The notes beneath the pieces are model-generated. The model did no database searches. It saw only the letters and a list, made by a program, of their open reading frames with translations, and was not told the DNA's origin. This document shows positions 30,742 through 38,494 of a stretch of DNA of 39,405 nucleotides, piece by piece. The stretch lies in assembly GCF_014648495.1 (NCBI RefSeq), contig NZ_BMRF01000036.1, positions 1 to 39,405 on the forward strand. The letters are read 5' to 3'. A program made the translations under genes and the position numbers. Numbering within the stretch: the first letter of the stretch is position 1; each line of letters starts with the position of its first letter. The DNA comes from Actinomadura cremea (GTDB lineage: Bacteria > Actinomycetota > Actinomycetes > Streptosporangiales > Streptosporangiaceae).

Positions 30742-31545
30742 TCACCCGATGGTCACACCGGCGTCGACCTTGAACTCCAGGCCGGTGACATGGCGCGACT
30801 CGTCGGAGACAAGGAACAGGACGGCGTTGCTGACGTCACGGGCTTCGGTCATCACGATGGGAAGCGCGTTTATGTAGATGTGCGCGAGATCGGAACGCTG
30901 CTCGGAGAGCAAGCCGTGCAGCGAGGCCGGCGCCATCCCGGTCGCGACGCCGGTGGGGTGAACGGTGTTGACACGGATGTTCTGTGCCGCGAGTTCGTTC
31001 GCCAAGGCGATGCTCATGCCGACCACTCCGTGTTTGGAGGCGGTGTAGGGCGTCGTGAGCGGGCTCCCCTTGATTCCGGCGGCGGAGCTGATGTTGATGA
31101 GGCTGCCGCCGTGCTCGATCAGATGGGGAATCGCGGCGGCGCAGGTGTTCCACGAGCCGATGAGGTTGACGTCGAGGACGAGCCGCCATTGCTCCGGCGT
31201 GGTGGTGTCCCAGGTTCCTGCGGTGAGCACTCCCGCGTTGGCGACGGAGGCGTCGAGGCCGCCGAGTTCCTCCACCCCCTCGGAGACGACTTTGCGCATC
31301 AGCGCGGCGTCACGGACGTCGGCGACCTTCGCCACCGCGCGGCGGCCCTGCTCGCGCACCAGCCGGGTGGTCTCGTCGAGATCTTCCTTCGTCGCGAGCG
31401 GATACTCCAGGTCGGACAACGATTCGCACAGGTCGATCAGGATAAGGTCGGCGCCCTCCTCCGCCAGCCGCAGGGCATGGCTGCGCCCCATGCCGCGCGC
31501 CGCTCCGGTGACCAGGACACGCTTTCCGGATACTCGTCCAGACAT
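30742..31545 (-). CDS. Mycofactocin-type SDR oxidoreductase (2)
   Basis: A 267-residue SDR. MSGRVSGKRVLVTGAARG, MGRSHALRLAEEGADLILIDLC, VADVRD and VANAG mark the mycofactocin-coupled group, although the start is somewhat divergent (RVLVTG rather than VAFITG). The catalytic residues are in ISSAAG and YTASK. It ends TGLEFKVDAGVTIG. GAGGGA lies about 10 bases before ATG 31545. It follows SDR (3) by 14 bases on the same strand, so both are on one transcript and may act on successive alcohols or opposite stereochemistries. Confidence 0.86.
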   Translation of the reverse strand: MSGRVSGKRVLVTGAARGMGRSHALRLAEEGADLILIDLCESLSDLEYPLATKEDLDETTRLVREQGRRAVAKVADVRDAALMRKVVSEGVEELGGLDASVANAGVLTAGTWDTTTPEQWRLVLDVNLIGSWNTCAAAIPHLIEHGGSLINISSAAGIKGSPLTTPYTASKHGVVGMSIALANELAAQNIRVNTVHPTGVATGMAPASLHGLLSEQRSDLAHIYINALPIVMTEARDVSNAVLFLVSDESRHVTGLEFKVDAGVTIG

Positions 31546-31559
31546 GGTCGTCCGTTCCC

Positions 31560-32393
31560 TCAGAGCTTGTTGCAGAAGCCGGCGTCGACGGGCATCGCCA
31601 CGCCGGTGATGTACCTGGCGTTGTCGGAAGCGAGGAACGCGACGGCCTCGCTGATGTCGCCGGGCTCGAGCATGTCGATCGGCATGGGGTTCTGCAGGTG
31701 CGGGCCGCCGCCCTCAGGGTTCTTTTCGAGCCACTCCGTCATACCCGGATTCACCGCCATCATGGTCCGCACCGCGGTCGGGTGCACCGTGTTCACCCTG
31801 ATGCTGTGCGGCGCCAGAGCATTGGCGAAGGTCCGCATCAACCCGACCACGCCGTGTTTGGAGGCGGCGTAGCCCAGCCCGCCGCCCTGCGTGCCGCCGA
31901 AGCCGCGCAGCCCCGCCGTGGAGCTGGTGATGATGATCGAGCCGCCGCGGCCCCCCTCGATCAGGTGCGGCAGCGCCGCCTTCACCGTGTTGAACGTGCC
32001 CGAGAGGTTCACGCCGAGGACCGCGTCCCACTGTTCGAGTTCTTCCTCGATGGTCAGTTGGCGGAACGCCATTGGAGCGATCCCCGCGTTGGCGCAGACG
32101 ATGTCGAGCCGTCCGAACTCGGCGACACCGGCGTCCAGCGCCGCTCGCAGGCCGTGGTGATCGCGCACGTCGGCGACGCTCGCGACCATGCGCCGCCCCT
32201 GCTCCTCGACGAGGGCCTCGGTCTCCGCGAGCTCGTCCGGCGTGGCCATCGCGTAACTGTTGGCCGGGATGTCCGCGCAGATGTCGACGCCGATGATGTC
32301 GGCGCCCTCGCCCGCCAGGCGGACCGCATGGCTGCGCCCCTGCCCGCGCGCCGCACCGGTGATGAAGGCGACCTTGCCGTCCAGTTGTCCCAC
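31560..32393 (-). CDS. Mycofactocin-type SDR oxidoreductase (3)
   Basis: A 277-residue SDR very like SDR (1): MGQLDGKVAFITGAARG, QGRSHAVRLAGEGADIIGVDIC, ADVRDHHGL, CANAG, SSTAG and the catalytic YAASK, ending TGVAMPVDAGFCNKL. The group oxidises alcohols with a tightly held NAD that mycofactocin re-oxidises. GTG 32393 begins at the family N-terminus and sits just after GAGGAG; ATG 32420 with GAGG upstream is an alternative that adds nine residues. It heads the two-SDR operon and diverges from the iclR gene, whose product may control it. Confidence 0.87.
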   Translation of the reverse strand: MGQLDGKVAFITGAARGQGRSHAVRLAGEGADIIGVDICADIPANSYAMATPDELAETEALVEEQGRRMVASVADVRDHHGLRAALDAGVAEFGRLDIVCANAGIAPMAFRQLTIEEELEQWDAVLGVNLSGTFNTVKAALPHLIEGGRGGSIIITSSTAGLRGFGGTQGGGLGYAASKHGVVGLMRTFANALAPHSIRVNTVHPTAVRTMMAVNPGMTEWLEKNPEGGGPHLQNPMPIDMLEPGDISEAVAFLASDNARYITGVAMPVDAGFCNKL

Positions 32394-32479
32394 TGCTCCT
32401 CGACCCTTCTGTCGGTGCATCGTGGTGCGCCTCATGTCCCCGCGTCACCGCCGTCGAGCACGTTTGACCGGATCCGCCA

Positions 32480-32555
32480 TGCAAGCAGGATATTGCTATA
32501 ACAAAAAATTCATTGCGGTCAAGAGCGGCTCTCCCGGACGCATCCGGTAGCTTGT
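32480..32555. promoter_or_regulatory. AT-rich divergent promoter between SDR (3) and iclR
   Basis: The patch around 32489-32517 (GATATTGCTATAACAAA, then AAATTC) is the most AT-rich stretch in the area and lies between divergent starts, so it probably contains both promoters. A weak AGCA-ggatat-TGCT repeat is visible. I cannot define a clear IclR operator. Confidence 0.4.
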
Positions 32556-32561
32556 GTGTCC

Positions 32562-33497
32562 ATGGCCCGTCCTGCGCCTGCATCCGCCCGCGCGGCGACG
32601 ATCATCTCTTTCCTCACCGCCCACCCGCTGCAGGGGTTCACGATCAGTGAGCTCGTCCAGCACCTGGGGATGAACATCGCCTCGGCACACGCCACGCTCG
32701 CCGTGCTGAGCGACTGCGGATTCGTTCTCCGGGACCCCGTCCACCGCACGTACGTACTCGGGCCGGCGCTTGCGGCGACCGGTTTCGCGGCCCTCGAACG
32801 GCATCCGGCGATCAACGCCGCCGTCGACCAGGCCGAAGAACTCGCCGCCGAATTCGAGACCGAGGTCGGCATCATGGCCGTCGCCGGACGGGACGTGATC
32901 CTCCTGGCCCAGCGAGGCCCGGAGCCGCCGGCCTCGGGCATCGGCTACCCCGGTGATCGATCCCCCTTGTTGGCTCCCATGGGGGCGACCTTCGTCGCGT
33001 GGGCCGGCGAGGAGGCCGTCTCCGCCTGGCTGGAGCGCGCCGCCGTCAGCCCTCCCGTAGAGACCCTGTATCGGGGCGTCCTTGATCAGGTGCGCAGCCA
33101 GGGCTTCAGCGTCGCCGCCCCCTCGATCGCATCGCCGGCCGTGCTGGAGGCCATGAGCCAGGTACGCGCCGATCCGGGCGATGACGTCGCCGAACACGGC
33201 CTGACCAACGTCCTCCGGGAGAACGACGGCATGCTCCTGCTGCTCGACGGGCTGGCCGACGAGGACGAGATCGCCTTCAGAGCGATCGCCGCACCGGTCT
33301 TCGATCCGACCGGCCGCGCGCTGCTGGCGCTCAGCATCACCGGCTCCGACCAGCCGGTCCGCGTCGACCGGATCCTCGCCCTCGGCCGCCGACTGGCCCG
33401 TTCCGCCGCGATCGCGACCCGTCGTGCACGGGGACGAGCGCCCCGCAGGGAGCCGCGGAGACCCGAGACCGAGCCCGTCGACGCGCACAACGGATGA
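32562..33497 (+). CDS. IclR-family transcriptional regulator
   Basis: A 311-residue IclR-like regulator. The winged helix-turn-helix is at about residues 8-60 (SARAATIISFLTAHPLQGFTISELVQHLG, IASAHATLAVLSDCGFVLRD, YVLGPALAATG). The effector domain follows (EFETEVGIMAVAGRDVILLAQRG, then DRSPLLAPMGATFVAWA). The typical C-terminal IclR block is weak, and the Arg-rich tail after about residue 290 looks disordered. ATG 32562 or GTG 32556 is the start; neither has a ribosome-binding site, so it may be translated from a nearly leaderless mRNA. It diverges from the SDR pair. The effector is unknown. Confidence 0.82.
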   Translation: MARPAPASARAATIISFLTAHPLQGFTISELVQHLGMNIASAHATLAVLSDCGFVLRDPVHRTYVLGPALAATGFAALERHPAINAAVDQAEELAAEFETEVGIMAVAGRDVILLAQRGPEPPASGIGYPGDRSPLLAPMGATFVAWAGEEAVSAWLERAAVSPPVETLYRGVLDQVRSQGFSVAAPSIASPAVLEAMSQVRADPGDDVAEHGLTNVLRENDGMLLLLDGLADEDEIAFRAIAAPVFDPTGRALLALSITGSDQPVRVDRILALGRRLARSAAIATRRARGRAPRREPRRPETEPVDAHNG

Positions 33498-33603
33498 CCG
33501 GGGCTCCGCCAACGGAACGGCCGTCCGGGTCTTGTTGGCGACGAGGTCTCCATTGCGGTCGGGGGTTCGAAGGCCCCACCAGTACATGGTCGGTCGGCCA
33601 ATA

Positions 33604-33625
33604 CAACAAATGGCAACCGCTTGCC
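33604..33625 (-). promoter_or_regulatory. LacI-type operator, copy 3 (GH106-like gene)
   Basis: On the minus strand this reads GGCAAGCGGTTGCC, then A, TTT and GTTG, with a 14-base core identical to copy 2. It is about 350 bases upstream of the GH106-like start codon and downstream of the iclR stop. Confidence 0.7.
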
Positions 33626-33847
33626 GACAGCGGTTCCCCGAGGTTTCGATGCTTGCGCGGCCCCCAGTCGGTCTGAGGAGCCTCATCGTGAACGCGACTC
33701 CCGTACGGGCCCGGCTTTCGCTCCGGTCCGTCGATCAGCCGGATCGGTGACCACTGCGACGTGCTGTCCATGGCTTCGAGTGACCGACACCGCCCCCCTG
33801 GTCGCCCCCGCCCACGCCCGAAGACCCGCGACCAGGCACTAAGTCCA

Positions 33848-33877
33848 TTGACGCGATCTTCCGACCAGTGCTAGAAC
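33848..33877 (+). promoter_or_regulatory. Sigma-70-type promoter of the GH106-like gene
   Basis: -35 TTGACG (33848-33853), 18-base spacer, -10 TAGAAC (33872-33877). The predicted transcription start is near 33884, the left edge of the palindrome. Confidence 0.55.
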
Positions 33878-33884
33878 ATGACGA

Positions 33885-33918
33885 CCACGGATGCTGAACG
33901 ACTGTTCAGCATCCGTGG
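33885..33918 (+). promoter_or_regulatory. TetR-type operator, copy 2 (long perfect palindrome)
   Basis: Two perfect 15-base arms, CCACGGATGCTGAAC and GTTCAGCATCCGTGG, around GACT. The inner GCTGAAC-GACT-GTTCAGC matches the site at 25422 including the spacer. It begins at the predicted transcription start, an ideal place for repression. Confidence 0.72.
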
Positions 33919-33970
33919 AGCGACGGGTCCTCGCGTCTTCGTCCACAGGCCGAACGAATGGAGACACCGG

Positions 33971-36900
33971 TTGAGCACCGTAGAGGCGTCGGCGTCCGAT
34001 GCGCCGACGCGTTCCCCTCGCCGTCCCCGCCACCGCGGTGGCCTCAGCAGAATTCTGGCCATGGGGGCGATCGCCTTCGGCATGAGCGTCACTCTGGCCG
34101 CAGGCGCGGTGGCCGCGCCGCCCACGGCATCGCTGAAAGCCGACGCTCCCGTATCGGATCGTGCACCTCGGCTGACGGCCTCCACCTTCCAGGACCCACC
34201 GGCGAGCGTGCGTCCCAAGTATCGATGGTGGGTGCCGCTCGCTCGCACGGACGACGACGAACTTCGTGCCGAGGTCAGGCAGATTGCGGCGTCCGGCGCC
34301 GGCGGTATGGAGGTCGCCCCGTTCGGCGTGCCGGGAGCCGGGAACCAGGAACCCGAGTTCTTGAAGACCTACGGTTGGGGCACGAAGCTCTGGACGCACA
34401 AACTGCAGGTCATCATCGCCGAGGCGAACAAGTACGGGCTGACGGTGGACCAGAACCTCGGTCCCCACTACCCGCCGACCGTGCCCACCGTTGCGGACGT
34501 CAACGACCCGGCGGCCGCACAGCAGCTCGTGTACGGCAGCGCCTTCGTCGAATCCGGCAGGGCCTACCGCGGAGCTCTGCCCGCGCCCGGGTCGAAGGTG
34601 CCGGACGGAGCGAAGACCACGCTCGTCGCCATTGCGGCCGTCAAGTGCGTCGAGGCGTCGTGTCCGCTGCCCGAGGGCGACTCCCGTGAGCTAGATCGTT
34701 CCACGGTCACCGACCTGACCAAGAAGGTTAAGGACGGCAGGCTGGACTGGACCGCGCCTACGGGTTCGGGCACCTGGACGCTGCTCGCCTTTTACCAGAC
34801 GGCGGACGGCCTGACCAAGAACTCCATGTCCGCGACGTCACCGAACTATATCGTCGACCACCTCAGCAGCACCGGCGCGAAGGCGATCGCCTCCTTCTGG
34901 GACTCCGCAATCCTCACTCGTGAGACCGAGCGGCTGCTCCGGCGAATGAACGGCACCGGCTCCCTCTTCGAAGACTCGCTGGAAATGGGCGCCAACCAGC
35001 TGTGGACCTGGGACTTCGCGAGCCAGTTCACCAAACGCCGCGGCTACTCGGTCGTCGACGCGCTACCGGCGCTCACCGGCGTCGGCCAGCAGGGCACCGA
35101 AACTCCCGAGTTCGACTTCGGCGACGGAAGCGGCGCCCGCTACCGACAGGACTACCGGCAGACCTGGAGCGACCTCTACATCGACCGATACGTCACCACC
35201 CTGCAACGCTGGGTCGAATCGCACGGCCTGAACTACCGGGCCCAGCCCTACGGCAACCCCATCCAGACCGGCCGGGCCGCACAGGTGACGGGCGTCCCCG
35301 AGGGCGAGTCGCTCAACTTCGGAAGCCCGAACCCCTACGGCGCCGAGCAGAGCTACCGCGTCATCGCGGGCGGGGCGCACAGCGTCGGCACGACCCGGAT
35401 CTCGACCGAGTGCTGCGCCGTCTTCAATGGCACTTACCGCTCCACGGTCGCCGGTCGCGACCTCTACCAGGACGTCACGACGGAGCCGTGGGAGAACGGC
35501 GACGCTCAGAACGGCAACCTGGACACCGCGTACAAGGCGTACGCGGGGGGCGTCACCCAGGTCGTGTGGCACGGCTTCCCCTACAAGGACGCACCGGCCG
35601 GGCTCGCGTCCCCGAACCCCGGCGAGGGCGGCACGTGGCCGGGATACAACCCCTGGAACATCCGCGGCTACCTCAACGCCGGGGACCTGTTCGGGCCGCG
35701 TATGCCGCAATGGCAGGACTACCGTTCCGTCAACGACCACATCTCGCGGCTGCAACTGGTCCTGAGGCAGGGGAAACCGCGGCTCGACCTCGCCGTCTAC
35801 TACCAGGACCTCGGCCTCGCCGGGAAAAGCGTCGGCGTACAGGAGGCACCGGCGCACATGCTCGGCGTCGATTCGGCCACCGCCGCCGCAGGCTACACCT
35901 ATGAGTACCTGACGCCCGACGTACTTGCGGACGCCCCGTACAAGGGCCGCCGGCTCCTTCCCGACGGCGCCGCCTACAAGGGGCTCGTCCTGAACGACCA
36001 GGCCACCATCACCGTCGACGCGGCCGAACACATCCTCGCCCTCGCCCGCCGGGGCCTGCCCGTGTTCGTCATCGGTGACGCGCCGGCGGCCGCGGCTGGC
36101 GCGGGCGGCCCCAGGCAGGACACCCGCGTCAAGGCCCTGTCCGCGCAACTGCTCCGCCAGCGGAGCGTCCAGCACCTGGAGACCGAGGCCGAACTGACCA
36201 CCGCGCTCGACCGTGCCGGCCTCCGGCCCGACGCCGAGGCCGTCTCGTCCGGGGGCGCACTCGAGACGGTGCACCGGAACGCCGGGCACACCGACTACTA
36301 CTTCGTCTACAACCGGTCCGCTTCCCCGGTCGACACCACGATCACTTTGAACGGCCGCGGACGCCCGTACCGTCTCGACACCTGGACAGGAGAGATCAGC
36401 CCGATCGCCTCTTACACCGAAAAGCGCGGTTCCATCGAGGTCGCCGCGAAGCTGGCACCGTACGACGTCACCGTCATCGCGGTGGCCAAGAAGTTCCACG
36501 GAGGCGAGGGGAGCCGTCGACACGCCGTCGATCCGAAGGCGGACGTCCGTTACGGCGACGACGGCGCGCTCCTCGTACGGGCCACCGACTCCGGCCGCCA
36601 CACCACCAGGCTGGACAACGGCCGTACCGTCTCCGCGGACACCGAGAACCTCTCATCATCGCAGAAGCTGACGTCCTGGCTACTCTCCGCCGAGTCCTGG
36701 ACCCCGGGAGCCACGCAGAGCGAGACGACCAAGACCACCCATCCCGACATCGAGGTAACGGCGAAACAGGACGGCACCCTGCCCGCCTGGAGCGAGATCA
36801 CCGCCGGCCCCGACCTCCGCAAGGCGTCCGGTGTCGGGACCTACACCACGACCGTCACCCTGCCCGAGGAGTGGAACAAGGGCCACGGCGCCTACCTCGC

Positions 36901-37159
36901 CCTCGGCAGAGCGGTCGACACCGTACGCGTGGAGGTCAATGGGCGCCCGGTCGGCGGGATCAACCAGAGCGACATCAACAACATCGACCTCGGCGATCAT
37001 CTCCGTCCCGGCCCCAACACCATCACAGTGACCGTCTCCACCACCCTGTACAACGCGGTGAAGGCCGCCGGAGGCGCCACCTACCGCCTGCCCGAGCAGC
37101 GAACCGGCCTGCTGGGCCCCGTCGTCCTGACCCCCTACACCGATACCCGGCTGCGCTGA
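33971..37159 (+). CDS. Secreted GH106-like glycosidase, probable alpha-L-rhamnosidase
   Basis: A 1062-residue secreted protein. TTG 33971 has GGAG eight bases upstream. It gives an Arg-rich N-region, a hydrophobic stretch (AIAFGMSVTLAAGAVAA, ending near residue 49) and a Sec-type cleavage site. The block RWWVPLARTDDDELRAEVRQ (near residue 84), then GAGGMEVAPFG, and GSLFEDSLEMG (near 331-341) resemble GH106 alpha-L-rhamnosidases, whose catalytic residues are glutamates; I cannot assign them individually. The C-terminal 170 residues, including GVGTYTTTVTLPEEW and RVEVNGRPVGG, form a beta-sandwich of sugar-binding type. It would trim rhamnose from a glycoside outside the cell before import. It carries both a LacI-type and a TetR-type operator. 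The family call is moderately sure; the sugar is an inference. Confidence 0.72.
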   Translation: MSTVEASASDAPTRSPRRPRHRGGLSRILAMGAIAFGMSVTLAAGAVAAPPTASLKADAPVSDRAPRLTASTFQDPPASVRPKYRWWVPLARTDDDELRAEVRQIAASGAGGMEVAPFGVPGAGNQEPEFLKTYGWGTKLWTHKLQVIIAEANKYGLTVDQNLGPHYPPTVPTVADVNDPAAAQQLVYGSAFVESGRAYRGALPAPGSKVPDGAKTTLVAIAAVKCVEASCPLPEGDSRELDRSTVTDLTKKVKDGRLDWTAPTGSGTWTLLAFYQTADGLTKNSMSATSPNYIVDHLSSTGAKAIASFWDSAILTRETERLLRRMNGTGSLFEDSLEMGANQLWTWDFASQFTKRRGYSVVDALPALTGVGQQGTETPEFDFGDGSGARYRQDYRQTWSDLYIDRYVTTLQRWVESHGLNYRAQPYGNPIQTGRAAQVTGVPEGESLNFGSPNPYGAEQSYRVIAGGAHSVGTTRISTECCAVFNGTYRSTVAGRDLYQDVTTEPWENGDAQNGNLDTAYKAYAGGVTQVVWHGFPYKDAPAGLASPNPGEGGTWPGYNPWNIRGYLNAGDLFGPRMPQWQDYRSVNDHISRLQLVLRQGKPRLDLAVYYQDLGLAGKSVGVQEAPAHMLGVDSATAAAGYTYEYLTPDVLADAPYKGRRLLPDGAAYKGLVLNDQATITVDAAEHILALARRGLPVFVIGDAPAAAAGAGGPRQDTRVKALSAQLLRQRSVQHLETEAELTTALDRAGLRPDAEAVSSGGALETVHRNAGHTDYYFVYNRSASPVDTTITLNGRGRPYRLDTWTGEISPIASYTEKRGSIEVAAKLAPYDVTVIAVAKKFHGGEGSRRHAVDPKADVRYGDDGALLVRATDSGRHTTRLDNGRTVSADTENLSSSQKLTSWLLSAESWTPGATQSETTKTTHPDIEVTAKQDGTLPAWSEITAGPDLRKASGVGTYTTTVTLPEEWNKGHGAYLALGRAVDTVRVEVNGRPVGGINQSDINNIDLGDHLRPGPNTITVTVSTTLYNAVKAAGGATYRLPEQRTGLLGPVVLTPYTDTRLR

Positions 37160-37182
37160 GCAGCGTCCACGATCTCGATGGC

Positions 37183-37223
37183 GCCGGTCGGTCCGGTGCT
37201 GGATTCCACCGGACCCGACCGGC
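37183..37223 (+). terminator. Strong stem-loop after the GH106-like gene
   Basis: GCCGGTCGG and TCCGGTG (37183-37198) pair with CACCGGACC and CGACCGGC (37207-37223), a 16-bp stem with a single bulged base and an 8-base loop, 24 bases after the stop. Confidence 0.7.
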
Positions 37224-37309
37224 AACTCGATCTCGCACGGGCGCCCCTTCTGGTGTCCCTGAGGACCGATCCCCTGCCCGAGGTGGGGTGACCGCAAAGG
37301 AGAACACAT

Positions 37310-38122
37310 ATGTCCACTGCCGACGTTTCAGCCAAACCGCTGACCGAACTTGTTTCCCTGAAGGGGCGGCGAGCGGTCGTCACCGGAGGCGGTCGCGGCT
37401 TGGGCAAGGCGATCGCGTGGCGCCTCGCCGAGGCGGGGGCCGACGTCCTGCTCGGCGATCTCGAAGAAGAACTCGCGCTCACCGCCGCAGCGGACATCGC
37501 GGAACACCACGGAGTGCGCGCGATCGGCACGGCAATGAACGTCGCCGACGGGGCGTCCGTGGCCGCCGCTGCGGAGCGCGCCGTCACCGATCTCGGGGGC
37601 CTGGAAATCTGGGTGAACAACGCCGGCGTCTTCCCCAGCGTCCCGCTCTTGGAGATGAGCGATGACGCCTGGGACGAAGTGTTCGCCGTCAACGCGCGCG
37701 GCGTCTTTCTCGGTGCCCGCGAGGCGGCACGCCGCATGGAGCGCGGCGTCATCGTGAACATCGTCTCCACCGCGGGCTTCCGCGGAAGCGCGCCGGGCTT
37801 GGCCGCCTACGTCGGCTCGAAGCACGCCGTCCGCGGTCTCACACGGGAACTGGCCCTGGAACTCGCTCCGCAGGGTGTCCGGGTGCTCGGAGTTGCGCCG
37901 AGTTACGTGCCCACGGAGGGCAACATGATGGCCGCCGCCGCGATGCCCGCCGACACTCCCCCGCCCGACGACACCCCGCCGACCGACCTCATGCTGACGA
38001 GTCCGATCGGCCGGATCGGCACGCCGGACGACATCGCGCGCGTCGCCCTATTCTGCGCGTCCGACCTGTCGAACTTCATGACCGGCAGCACGCTCCTTGC
38101 CGACGGCGGAACCACCGCCTGA
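37310..38122 (+). CDS. Classical SDR oxidoreductase
   Basis: A 270-residue short-chain dehydrogenase of the classical type, not the mycofactocin group. TGGGRGLG is at 25-32, D50 favours NAD(H), and NNAG is at 103-106. The catalytic residues are S153, Y167 and K171 (YVGSK). The C-terminus FMTGSTLLADGGTTA is standard. A Pro/Asp-rich insert (ADTPPPDDTPPTD) lies in the substrate loop near residue 215. AAGGAG precedes ATG 37310. It follows the GH106-like gene across a hairpin, so a sugar dehydrogenase role (for example L-rhamnose 1-dehydrogenase) is possible; oxidation of the aglycone is the alternative. Confidence 0.85.
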   Translation: MSTADVSAKPLTELVSLKGRRAVVTGGGRGLGKAIAWRLAEAGADVLLGDLEEELALTAAADIAEHHGVRAIGTAMNVADGASVAAAAERAVTDLGGLEIWVNNAGVFPSVPLLEMSDDAWDEVFAVNARGVFLGAREAARRMERGVIVNIVSTAGFRGSAPGLAAYVGSKHAVRGLTRELALELAPQGVRVLGVAPSYVPTEGNMMAAAAMPADTPPPDDTPPTDLMLTSPIGRIGTPDDIARVALFCASDLSNFMTGSTLLADGGTTA

Positions 38123-38494
38123 ACCCGCCCCGCGCAGCGCCCCATGCGGAGAACCTGGGCGATGCGCTGCCGACGCCGTCCCGACCTCGGTCAGCGGTTC
38201 GACTGCCGGGGGCGGTAGAGGAAGCATCGCGTTGCCGTCCCGGATCCTTCAAGTGGGCATCGCCCCGATGCCCACACGCCCCCTCCAGCCTCCGCACCTG
38301 CGGTTAATCTCGTTCAACATTTACGAGAATGTAGTTCTTGACTATTGATAGCGGTGTGCTGAACACTTGTTAAGCAGGCCGCGAAGGCACCTCCGGGGGC
38401 CTCCCGGGACGCGACCATCGCCGCGGCGCAAGATGGGGCGGTCGCGCTCCTCCACGGCCACCGCCCTGCCAATCGACGCTGGAGGTCAGCAGAA
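38123..38494 (+). promoter_or_regulatory. Promoter region of the second P450
   Basis: A 372-base gene-free stretch. Bases 38303-38350 are AT-rich for this DNA and hold TTGACT (38338-38343) as a candidate -35 and a repeat ACATT-tacgag-AATGT (38318-38333). The TetR-type operator follows. I see no gene on either strand here. Confidence 0.5.
38357..38376 (+). promoter_or_regulatory. TetR-type operator, copy 3 (second P450)
   Basis: TGCTGAAC-ACTT-GTTAAGCA, 8-bp arms with one mismatch and a 4-base spacer, matching the GCTNAAC-N4-GTTNAGC pattern of 25422-25439 and 33885-33918. It lies 118 bases before the GTG start of the P450. Confidence 0.65.

Larger units (their letters stand above)
33498..33970 (+). 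promoter_or_regulatory. Long regulatory region of the GH106-like gene
   Basis: A 473-base stretch without a gene. It contains a LacI-type operator at 33604-33625, a probable promoter at 33848-33877 and a 34-base palindrome at 33885-33918, each listed separately. An ATG at 33878 opens a frame that joins the GH106-like gene, but it would read through the palindrome and has the -10 hexamer directly before it, so I do not take it as the start. Confidence 0.6.

Noticed and set aside
32480-32520. IclR operator in the AT-rich patch
   Set aside because: Only a weak AGCA/TGCT repeat is visible, so it is reported as a promoter region rather than an operator.
33878-33970. ATG 33878 as the start of the GH106-like protein
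   Set aside because: It directly abuts the predicted -10 hexamer, would read through a 34-base palindrome, has no ribosome-binding site, and would put 31 extra residues before an already complete signal peptide.
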